A DNA stretch of 64,000 nt from Gemmatimonadota bacterium (lineage in GTDB: Bacteria; Gemmatimonadota; Gemmatimonadetes; Longimicrobiales; Gaopeijiaceae): contig JAWKQO010000002.1 in the NCBI GenBank assembly GCA_041390105.1, positions 868,001 to 932,000 on the forward strand, in the 5' to 3' direction. Below, piece by piece: positions 54,185-60,585 of this stretch. Made by a program: the position numbers and the translations under genes. The notes under the pieces are model-generated. The model was given only the letters and a program-made list of their open reading frames with translations. It was not told the DNA's origin and searched no databases. The stretch's first letter is position 1; every line of letters starts with the position of its first letter.

Positions 54185-55594
54185 TCAGCCTCGGAAATCG
54201 GCCTTGTCGAGGCCGTACTGCTGCATCTTGTTGTACAACGTACGCGTACTCACGCCTGCGCGCTCCGCCGCCTGACCCACACGGCCCCGCGTCTCGGACA
54301 GTACTCGTTCCAGGTAGGCGCTCTCCAACCAGGACACCAGGCGATCGCGGGCCTCGTCCAAGGGCTGCCGCACCAGGCTTTCCAGGCGCGGTGGCTCCGG
54401 TCCTCGCATCTCGGGGGGTAGCGCGCCGGAGATCTGCGCGGGTAGGTCGGCGAGCGACAGCTTGGGGCCCGGCGCCAGCAGGACCGCCCGCTCCATGACG
54501 TTGATGAGCTCGCGCACGTTCCCGGGCCAGGTGTAGCGCTCCAGTGCCTCCATGGCGGCGGCGTCGGTACCCGTCAGGTGCCGGCCGAACTGGTCGGAGA
54601 AGCGCTCGCAGTAGGCGTTGACCAGCTCTTCGATGTCTTCTCGGCGCTCGCGCAGGGGGGGCACCGTCAGCGTGACGACTCCGAGGCGGAAATACAGATC
54701 GGGACGGAAGTCGCCGGCCTCCATGGCCTCTTCGAGGTTGCGGTTGGTTGCCGCCATGATGCGCACATCGACCGGGATGGAGCGCTCACCGCCGAGCGGG
54801 TGGATGCGCCGCTCCTGGAGCGCCCGCAGCAGCTTGGTCTGGAGTGCGAGTGGCATGTCGCCGATCTCGTCGAGGAAGAGCGTGCCTTCGTGGGCCAGCT
54901 CGAAGTAGCCGCGGCGGGAGCGAACCGCGCCGGTGAAGGCGCCTTCGACGTGTCCGAAGAGCTCGCTCTCCAGGAGGGTGTCGGGAAGGGCGGAGCAGTT
55001 GACTGCCACGAATGGGCCGTCGGCGCGCGCGCTTTCCGTGTGGATGGCATGCGCCAGCCACTCCTTGCCCACTCCGGTCTCGCCGAGGATCAGAAGGGAG
55101 GCGTCCGAGCGGGCGACGCGTTCGGCCAGGCTGAGCAGCTCCTCCATGGCCGGGCTGGAAGAGGCGAAGTCGCCGAAACGGAACTCCTGCTCGGTACCGT
55201 CCGTGCGCCGCTGCAGCTGGGCGCGTCGTCGGCGCACCAGCGCGTCGAACGCTCCGCGCAGCGCCCGGTCCGGCAGGTGGCGCACCAGCACGTCGAGCGC
55301 GCCCGCCGCCGTCAGGCGCGTGCGCTCCTCCGCGTCTTCTTCATTCGTGAGGAGCACGACCTCGGGTGCGTCGGGCGCCGCACGGAGGGCGCTCACGGTC
55401 TCGGTGACGGGCTCGGGTAAGTCTGCTGCCGTGCAGATCAGCAGGTCGAACGACTCCCGCTTGAGACTCGACCACACCTGTCGCACGGTGCGCGCTTCGG
55501 CGATGACACGATCGCCGGTGTTGCTCTCGAGGATGGAGGTCAACCGTGCCGAGAGGGTCGGCGTTCTCGTGTAGACGAGGATGCGTGCGATCAT
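54185..55594 (-). CDS. Sigma-54-dependent activator with degenerate receiver
   Basis: Transcription activator of 469 residues. The N-terminal receiver-like domain (about 1-115) reads FDLLICTAADLP where the phosphoacceptor Asp is expected, so it cannot be phosphorylated in the standard way. The AAA+ domain has Walker A GETGVGKE, the intact GAFTGA loop, Walker B GTLFLDEIGD and the arginine-finger region. It ends in a Fis-type HTH (GRVGQAAERAGVSTRTLYNKMQQYGL). ATG 55594 begins the receiver; the frame runs upstream into the regulatory region. Three palindromes in 55602-55753 may be its sites, one directly at its own start, which suggests autoregulation. It is divergent from the histone-like gene and next to the transglycosylase gene. 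Confidence 0.92.
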   Translation of the reverse strand: MIARILVYTRTPTLSARLTSILESNTGDRVIAEARTVRQVWSSLKRESFDLLICTAADLPEPVTETVSALRAAPDAPEVVLLTNEEDAEERTRLTAAGALDVLVRHLPDRALRGAFDALVRRRRAQLQRRTDGTEQEFRFGDFASSSPAMEELLSLAERVARSDASLLILGETGVGKEWLAHAIHTESARADGPFVAVNCSALPDTLLESELFGHVEGAFTGAVRSRRGYFELAHEGTLFLDEIGDMPLALQTKLLRALQERRIHPLGGERSIPVDVRIMAATNRNLEEAMEAGDFRPDLYFRLGVVTLTVPPLRERREDIEELVNAYCERFSDQFGRHLTGTDAAAMEALERYTWPGNVRELINVMERAVLLAPGPKLSLADLPAQISGALPPEMRGPEPPRLESLVRQPLDEARDRLVSWLESAYLERVLSETRGRVGQAAERAGVSTRTLYNKMQQYGLDKADFRG

Positions 55595-55601
55595 CGAATT
55601 A

Positions 55602-55753
55602 TCGGAAACACGGTGCTGAAAAGTGGGTGTGGCGGCGGAACTTCCTCTCCTACAAGGACAATCGAGCCGCTGGCACGCCTGGCGCCCTGCACGATTCGGC
55701 ATGCACGTGCCGAAAAATGTCTCATATCGAGCAAATCAGCAACCATATGCTGA
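55602..55753. promoter_or_regulatory. Three TCRGCA-N6-TGCYGA palindromes (probable activator sites)
   Basis: Sites: TCGGAA-N6-TGCTGA at 55602-55619 (one mismatch), TCGGCA-N6-TGCCGA at 55696-55713 (arms extend to 7 bases with TTCGGCA/TGCCGAA), and TCAGCA-N6-TGCTGA at 55736-55753. Centres of the last two are exactly 40 bases apart, and the first is 94 bases from the second, so they lie close to the same DNA face. They stand between a sigma-54 activator gene and a sigma-54 promoter (55843), where upstream activator sites are expected. Confidence 0.65.
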
Positions 55754-55796
55754 AAAAGCCGACCCACACCACCCGAACAACTCCCGGATGTTGCGC

Positions 55797-55813
55797 TGTA
55801 TCACGTTGATACA
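55797..55813. promoter_or_regulatory. TGTATCA-CGT-TGATACA inverted repeat
   Basis: Perfect 7-base arms with a 3-base spacer, about 64 bases before the likely start of the sigma-54 transcript. Its sequence differs from the three activator-like sites, so a second regulator is possible. Confidence 0.55.
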
Positions 55814-55842
55814 AAACACTTTGCGGATATCTGACTCTTAGT

Positions 55843-55858
55843 TGGCCTGTCCCTTGCC
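55843..55858 (+). promoter_or_regulatory. Sigma-54 (-24/-12) promoter of the histone-like gene
   Basis: TGGCCTGTCCCTTGCC carries GG at -24 and TTGC at -12 with exactly 10 bases between GG and GC, matching the consensus TGGCAC-N5-TTGC core except at two -24-flanking bases. Transcription would start near 55869, giving a leader of about 70 bases before the ATG at 55938. Confidence 0.75.
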
Positions 55859-55937
55859 TCACCGCCCGGCTCGAAGGAGCGAAACGCGCTCCCGCCAATC
55901 ACTTGCGCCCCCCGGGGCGTGCTCCGGAGAGAGATCA

Positions 55938-56171
55938 ATGGCGATGAAGAAGGCGGCCGCCAAGAGGAAGGCGACCAAGAAGAAGGCGACCAAGAAGAAG
56001 GCCGCGAAGAAGGCTGCCAAGAAGACCACCCGCAAGGCTGCGGCGAAGAAGACGGCCAAGAAGACCGTGAAGAAGGCGGCCAAGAAGACTGCCCGTAAGG
56101 CGCCTGCGAAGAAGACGGCCAAGAAGGCCGCCAAGAAGGCGTCCCGCAAGAAGGCCGCGCCCAAGCGCTAA
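55938..56171 (+). CDS. Histone H1-like lysine/alanine-rich DNA-binding protein
   Basis: Strongly basic protein of 77 residues made almost entirely of Lys, Ala, Thr and Arg in repeats of the KKAAKK/KKTAKK kind, like the C-terminal tail of histone H1 and bacterial H1-like proteins (Hc1, AlgP type). It should bind DNA or RNA nonspecifically and compact the nucleoid. ATG 55938 is chosen for the GGAGAGAG site; the frame opens at 55842, but that extension is not Lys-rich and would overlap the sigma-54 promoter. It has a well-formed sigma-54 promoter and activator sites upstream, and a GC hairpin follows its stop. The modification cassette 128 bases downstream might act on it, but that is a guess. 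Confidence 0.88.
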   Translation: MAMKKAAAKRKATKKKATKKKAAKKAAKKTTRKAAAKKTAKKTVKKAAKKTARKAPAKKTAKKAAKKASRKKAAPKR

Positions 56172-56191
56172 GCCTCTCGGATCGGGAGGGT

Positions 56192-56208
56192 CCCCGGCGC
56201 TGCCGGGG
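56192..56208 (+). terminator. GC hairpin after the histone-like gene
   Basis: Perfect 7-base arms CCCCGGC and GCCGGGG with a 3-base loop, 20 bases after the stop, nested in weaker outer complementarity. No T-run. It may terminate part of the transcripts before the downstream cassette. Confidence 0.45.
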
Positions 56209-56299
56209 GCCCGCTCCCGGGGATCCGGCCGGCTCGCCAGGGGTCTCATAGCGGCCCCGAACCTCCCAACCGGCCTCCTGCCCCAACCCTCTCCGAACC

Positions 56300-57076
56300 A
56301 TGACCGCCCCCACCGTGCGTGTGCCGATCCTGGCCCAGCCGGACGACTACTCCTGCGGTCCCACCAGCCTGCACGCGGTCTATACGTTTCACGGGCTGGA
56401 TCTCGACCTGCCTCAGCTGATCCGCGACGTCCCTTCGTTGAAGGAAGGCGGCACGCTCGCGGTCTTCCTGGGTCTGGACGCTCTGGCCCGGGGGTTCGAT
56501 GTCCGCCTGTATTCATACAACCTGCGGGTGTTCGATCCGTCCTGGGCGGGTCTGGATCGAGGCACACTGCTGGAGAAGCTGCGGGCCCAGCTGTCCGCCA
56601 AGCGCAAGCGACGGCTCCGGGAGAGCACGCGCGCCTACGCCAGTTTCCTCGAGGCGGGAGGTGAGCTTCGCTTCGATCCGCTCACGGTTCGCTTGATCGA
56701 GGAGTACTTCGATATGGGACTGCCCGTCCTGTGCGGCCTGAGCTCCACGTATCTGTACGGCACACCCCGTGAGGTGGAGGCGGAAGGTGGCCGCATGCTC
56801 TATGACGACGTGCGCGGCACGCCGCAGGGGCACTTCGTGGTGCTGTGCGGCACGCGAGTGGGACGGTTCTTGATCGCCGACCCCTACCAGGCCAATCCGA
56901 TCTCGGGGGATCACTACTACGAGGTGGAGCCCGCCCATCTCGTCCGGTCCATCCTGCTGGGAGTGGTCACCTACGATGGCAACCTGATGGTGGTGGCGCC
57001 CAAAGGGGAGCTGCCGGACTTCCCGCAGCGGGGGCCGTTCGTCCACGGTGTGGCCGATCCGCCCGAGGCCCCATGA
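56300..57076 (+). CDS. C39-like cysteine peptidase
   Basis: Cytoplasmic papain-fold peptidase of 258 residues with no signal. PILAQPDDYSCGPTSLHAV presents the nucleophile Cys19 in the QxxxxxCG(P/A) context of C39-type peptidases; His178 (GTPQGHFVVLCG) and Asp194 (LIADPY) complete the triad. A charged helical insert (about 85-125) separates the halves. It lacks ABC-transporter domains. Its stop overlaps the ligase start as ATGA, so it is coupled to the RLAN/ATP-grasp gene. In comparable clusters such peptidases may release or process the ligase product; that is inference. Confidence 0.82.
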   Translation: MTAPTVRVPILAQPDDYSCGPTSLHAVYTFHGLDLDLPQLIRDVPSLKEGGTLAVFLGLDALARGFDVRLYSYNLRVFDPSWAGLDRGTLLEKLRAQLSAKRKRRLRESTRAYASFLEAGGELRFDPLTVRLIEEYFDMGLPVLCGLSSTYLYGTPREVEAEGGRMLYDDVRGTPQGHFVVLCGTRVGRFLIADPYQANPISGDHYYEVEPAHLVRSILLGVVTYDGNLMVVAPKGELPDFPQRGPFVHGVADPPEAP

Positions 57077-58539
57077 AGAAGATCGTCGTCGTCAACAACC
57101 CGAAGCTCTGGACCCTGGATGTGGAGGGGTGCGAGATCGTCGCGGGCCGAGACTACCTGCTGGACCCCCAGTGGGGACAGCGCGATGCCCGGGTCTTCAA
57201 CCTCTGTCGCGAGTATCGCTACGGTTCTCAGGGCTATTACGTCTCCCTCCTGGCGGAGGCGCGGGGCCAGCGCGTGATTCCCAGCGTCAAGACGATCCAG
57301 GATCTGAAGACGCCGGCGGTCACCCGCATCCTCACAGAGGAGCTGGACGATCTCGTGCGCCGTTCCTTGCGGGACGTGCCCGGTGACACCTTCGAGATGG
57401 ACGTGTATTTCGGAGAGAGCCCGCGCAAGGACCACGAGAAGCTGGCCCTCGAGCTCCACCGCCTTTTCGTGGCGCCCTTCCTGCGCGCGCGCTTCGAGAA
57501 GGATGCGCGCTGGGAGCTGCAGAACGTGCGCATCCTGGCGCTGGGAGACATCGAGGAGGCGGATGTCGATTTCGCGCGCACCGCCACCGCGCAGTATCTG
57601 GGACGGCGGCGCTACCACAGCCCCCGTCCCAGCAAGTTCATCTATGACCTGGCCATCCTGCACGACCCCGAGGAGAAGGCGCCGCCCTCCGACCGTGCTG
57701 CGTTGAATCGCTTCCTCGGTGCGGGCGAGGCGCTCGGCTTCAGTACCGAACTGATCACGCGTGAGGACTCGGACCGCATCGGCGAGTTCGACGCCCTTCT
57801 GATCCGGGCCACCACCGAGGTGGACCACTACACCTACCGTTTCGCCCGACGAGCCCAGTCGGAGGGGATGCCGGTCATCGACGACCCTGATTCCATCCTG
57901 CGCTGTACCAACAAGGTATTCCTGGCAGAAGCGCTGAACGCCGCCGGGGTCCCCAGCCCCAAGACGATGATCGTGCACAAGGAGAACGCGGACCAGGTGC
58001 GCGAACAGATCGGACTGCCCTGCGTACTCAAGGTGCCGGACGGCTCATTCTCTCTGGGCGTCACGCGTGCCGAGGACAAAGCGGGCTTGGATCGAGATCT
58101 GGAACGCATGCTGTCCCAGTCGGAGTTGATCATCGCACAGGCGTACACACCCACTCCTTTCGACTGGAGAGTGGGAGTCCTCAACGGGGAGCCGCTGTTC
58201 GCCTGCCGCTACTACATGGCCTCTGGGCATTGGCAGATCTACAACTGGAAGAGCCAGACCAGCCGGGACGTGGAAGGAGATTGGGAGACGCTCGACGTGA
58301 CGGCCGCGCCCGAGGCGGTGATCACGACTGCACTGAAGGCGGCGGCGCTGATGGGGGATGGCCTCTACGGGGTGGACCTGAAGGAGCTCGATGGGCAGCC
58401 CATGGTGATCGAGGTCAACGACAATCCCAACATCGATCACGGTGTCGAGGACCAGGTGTTGGGAGACGAGCTCTACCGACGCATCGTGCTCACCTTGCGG
58501 GAACGCTTCGAGCGGAAGTTCCAGATCCGTGGACGCTGA
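57073..58539 (+). CDS. RimK-like ATP-grasp ligase with N-terminal RLAN domain
   Basis: Peptide-bond-forming ligase of 488 residues. Residues about 1-180 fit the RLAN domain that precedes some RimK-like ATP-grasp enzymes (KIVVVNNPKLW, FNLCREYRYGSQGYYVSLLAEARG, HRLFVAPFLRARFE). Residues about 200-485 are the ATP-grasp fold: RATTEVDHYTYRFARRAQSEGMPVIDDPDSILRCTNK, PCVLKVPDGSFSLGV with the Lys and glycine-rich loop, IAQAYTPTPFDWRVGVLNGE, and DGLYGVDLKELDGQPMVIEVNDNPNIDHGVED with the metal-binding Glu/Asn. It should add amino acids, typically Glu, to a peptide or protein. ATG 57073 overlaps the peptidase stop; its end overlaps the GCS2 start by 11 bases. Confidence 0.9.
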   Translation: MKKIVVVNNPKLWTLDVEGCEIVAGRDYLLDPQWGQRDARVFNLCREYRYGSQGYYVSLLAEARGQRVIPSVKTIQDLKTPAVTRILTEELDDLVRRSLRDVPGDTFEMDVYFGESPRKDHEKLALELHRLFVAPFLRARFEKDARWELQNVRILALGDIEEADVDFARTATAQYLGRRRYHSPRPSKFIYDLAILHDPEEKAPPSDRAALNRFLGAGEALGFSTELITREDSDRIGEFDALLIRATTEVDHYTYRFARRAQSEGMPVIDDPDSILRCTNKVFLAEALNAAGVPSPKTMIVHKENADQVREQIGLPCVLKVPDGSFSLGVTRAEDKAGLDRDLERMLSQSELIIAQAYTPTPFDWRVGVLNGEPLFACRYYMASGHWQIYNWKSQTSRDVEGDWETLDVTAAPEAVITTALKAAALMGDGLYGVDLKELDGQPMVIEVNDNPNIDHGVEDQVLGDELYRRIVLTLRERFERKFQIRGR

Positions 58540-59779
58540 GCATGCGCTGGGGCTCTTCGATGGCTTCGGCGTCGAGCTGGAGTACATGGTCGTGGACCGT
58601 GACTCGCTCGGCGTGCGTCCCGTCGTGGATGACCTCATCGAGCGCGTGACCGGAAGCATCTCCGCGGACGTGGAGCGCGACGATCTGGAGTGGTCCAACG
58701 AGCTCGTCAGCCATGTCCTCGAGCTGAAGACGGCGGGTCCAGCGCCGTCCCTGGAGCCGCTGGCGCGCCGCTTCCACGAGGAGGTGCTGGCTGTCCACGG
58801 CTATCTCGAGCCGCTGAGCGCCACGCTGTTGGGCACCGGTGCCCACCCATTCATGGACCCGGCCACCGAGACGCGCCTGTGGCCGCACGAGTACAACGAG
58901 GTGTACGCGCTGTACGACCGCGTCTTCGGGTGCAGAGGCCACGGTTGGTCCAATCTACAGAGCACTCACCTCAACCTCCCCTTCAAGAACGACGAGGAGT
59001 TCGGTCGTTTGCATGCGGCGATCCGCGTGTTGCTGCCACTGTTGCCGGGGCTGGCCGCCAGCACCCCCATCCTCGATGGCAAGGACACGGGCCTCGCGGA
59101 TGCGCGCCTGGACGCGTATCGCCGAAACCAGGTCCGCATGCCGTCCTTGGCCGGGGTCGTCATTCCGGAGCGCGTCTACACGCAGCGCGACTACGACCGC
59201 GTGATCTTCCAGCCGATCGTGCAAGCGATGGCCCCTCATGACCAGGACCGGGTGCTGGACCGGCACTTCCTCAACTCCCGGGGCGCCATCGCCCGCTTCG
59301 ACCGAGGGAGCATCGAGATCCGCCTCCTGGATTTGCAGGAGTGTCCGGCCGCGGATCTGGCGATCGTGTCTCTGGTCGTCGAGGTACTGCGTTTGTTGGT
59401 GGACGGGCGTTGGCTCGGCGACGAGCCCGTGCGGGCGCTGGACGAGCACCGACTGGCCGCAGTGCTGCTGGATGCGATTCGCGACGGTGAGCAGGCGCGC
59501 GTGCGGGACACGGAGGTGCTGCACGCCGTGGGTTGGCGTCGCGGGGAGGTGGACCTCATCCGGCTGTGGGGGCACCTGGCGGACGAGGCGGGGGCGCGGT
59601 TGACGGCCGAGGTCGGCCGCGGGATCGAGCGGATCTTGACCCAAGGTACTCTGGCCACGCGCATCCGCAGGGCGTTGGGGGAGGCGTGGGGGCGCGAGGA
59701 GCTCGTCGCGGTCTATCGTTCGTTGGGCGAGGCGCTGCGCGCGAACCGTCTCTTCGAGCCCGATCGACCCCGGACCTGA
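58529..59779 (+). CDS. GCS2 family glutamate-amine/cysteine ligase-like protein
   Basis: Glutamine-synthetase-fold ligase of 416 residues of the GCS2 (YbdK/COG2170-like) group. It shows GVELEYMVVD with the metal/Glu-binding acids, DLEWSNELVSHVLELKT, GTGAHPFMDP, and GWSNLQSTHLNLPF, then IEIRLLDLQECPAADLAIVSLVVEVLR near the end of the catalytic core. It may join glutamate to an amine, as its relatives do. GTG 58529 is chosen because it begins 12-15 residues before the first catalytic strand and overlaps the ligase gene; no ATG in frame gives the whole strand. Being next to another ATP-dependent ligase suggests a two-step product. Confidence 0.85.
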   Translation: MDAEHALGLFDGFGVELEYMVVDRDSLGVRPVVDDLIERVTGSISADVERDDLEWSNELVSHVLELKTAGPAPSLEPLARRFHEEVLAVHGYLEPLSATLLGTGAHPFMDPATETRLWPHEYNEVYALYDRVFGCRGHGWSNLQSTHLNLPFKNDEEFGRLHAAIRVLLPLLPGLAASTPILDGKDTGLADARLDAYRRNQVRMPSLAGVVIPERVYTQRDYDRVIFQPIVQAMAPHDQDRVLDRHFLNSRGAIARFDRGSIEIRLLDLQECPAADLAIVSLVVEVLRLLVDGRWLGDEPVRALDEHRLAAVLLDAIRDGEQARVRDTEVLHAVGWRRGEVDLIRLWGHLADEAGARLTAEVGRGIERILTQGTLATRIRRALGEAWGREELVAVYRSLGEALRANRLFEPDRPRT

Positions 59780-59793
59780 GCGCCACGGGCACA

Positions 59794-60525
59794 ATGTCCC
59801 CTGCAGGTACGTTCTGGCTCTTCACCTGCGAGCACGGCGGGAACCGAGTCCCGCCCCGTTGGCGAGAGTGCTTTCGAGGGGCGCACGCTGCGCTCGAGAG
59901 CCACCGCGGGTGGGACCTGGGCGCCTTGTCCCTGTTCCGCACGCTGCTGCGGCGGTATGCGGATGCCGGCTTCCACGCCACGGTCACGCGGCTGTTGGTC
60001 GATCTGAACCGCTCGGAAGGTCACCCTCGACACTTTTCGGAATACACCCGGGGACTGGGGCACGAGGCGCGGGAGCGCATCCTCGCGAAGTTCTACCGCC
60101 CCTACCGGGCCGCCGTTTCTACCTGCGTCGCCGAGGCGCTGACCTCCCATCCGCGGGTCGTCCATATCGGGGTGCACACGTTCACACCCGTGCTGGCCGG
60201 ACGGGAGCGTGCCTTCGAGGTGGGTCTGCTCTACGATCCTTCGCGTCGGGCCGAGAGGGCGTGGACCTCTGGATGGGCTGCTGCGCTCCGCGGTTGCTCG
60301 GACCTGCGCGTTCGGAGGAACCAGCCCTACCGCGGGGCCTCCGACGGATTGACCACGACGCTGCGCCGCCGCTTCGGGCCCCGCTATCTGGGGATCGAGT
60401 TGGAGGTGAATCAGGCGCTCTGGCGGGGCGGACGATGGGACGGGGCCGTGCGCGCGGCGCTCGTGGAGAGCCTCGCTGTGCTGCACTCGCGCCAGGAACT
60501 GGCGCGACAGGGTGGCCGCTACTAG
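59794..60525 (+). CDS. N-formylglutamate amidohydrolase family protein
   Basis: Zn-dependent hydrolase of 243 residues resembling N-formylglutamate deformylase: FTCEHGGNRVP (13-20), SHRGWDLGALSLFRTL, TRLLVDLNRSEGHP, and GVHTFTPVLAGRERAFEVGLLYDP. A C-terminal part has PYRGASDGLTTTLRRRF and LGIELEVNQAL. In histidine degradation it removes formate from formylglutamate, but no hut gene is present here. In this setting it may trim a glutamyl product. ATG 59794 is 14 bases after the GCS2 stop. The next gene begins 60 bases later. Confidence 0.87.
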   Translation: MSPAGTFWLFTCEHGGNRVPPRWRECFRGAHAALESHRGWDLGALSLFRTLLRRYADAGFHATVTRLLVDLNRSEGHPRHFSEYTRGLGHEARERILAKFYRPYRAAVSTCVAEALTSHPRVVHIGVHTFTPVLAGRERAFEVGLLYDPSRRAERAWTSGWAAALRGCSDLRVRRNQPYRGASDGLTTTLRRRFGPRYLGIELEVNQALWRGGRWDGAVRAALVESLAVLHSRQELARQGGRY

Positions 60526-60585
60526 CCTCGCTTCGCGCCTCTTCGGGCGTGACCCCCCGCTCTGACGGCACGACCCAGGAGCGTC

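Noticed and set aside
55671..55686. TGGCACG-type -24 sequence as a sigma-54 promoter
   Set aside because: The -24 part is good but the -12 part lacks TTGC; the site at 55843 is clearly better and closer to the gene.
55944..56165. Repetitive AAG/GCC-rich DNA resembling a satellite or repeat array
   Set aside because: The repeats follow codons and encode the Lys/Ala histone-like protein, so they are coding.
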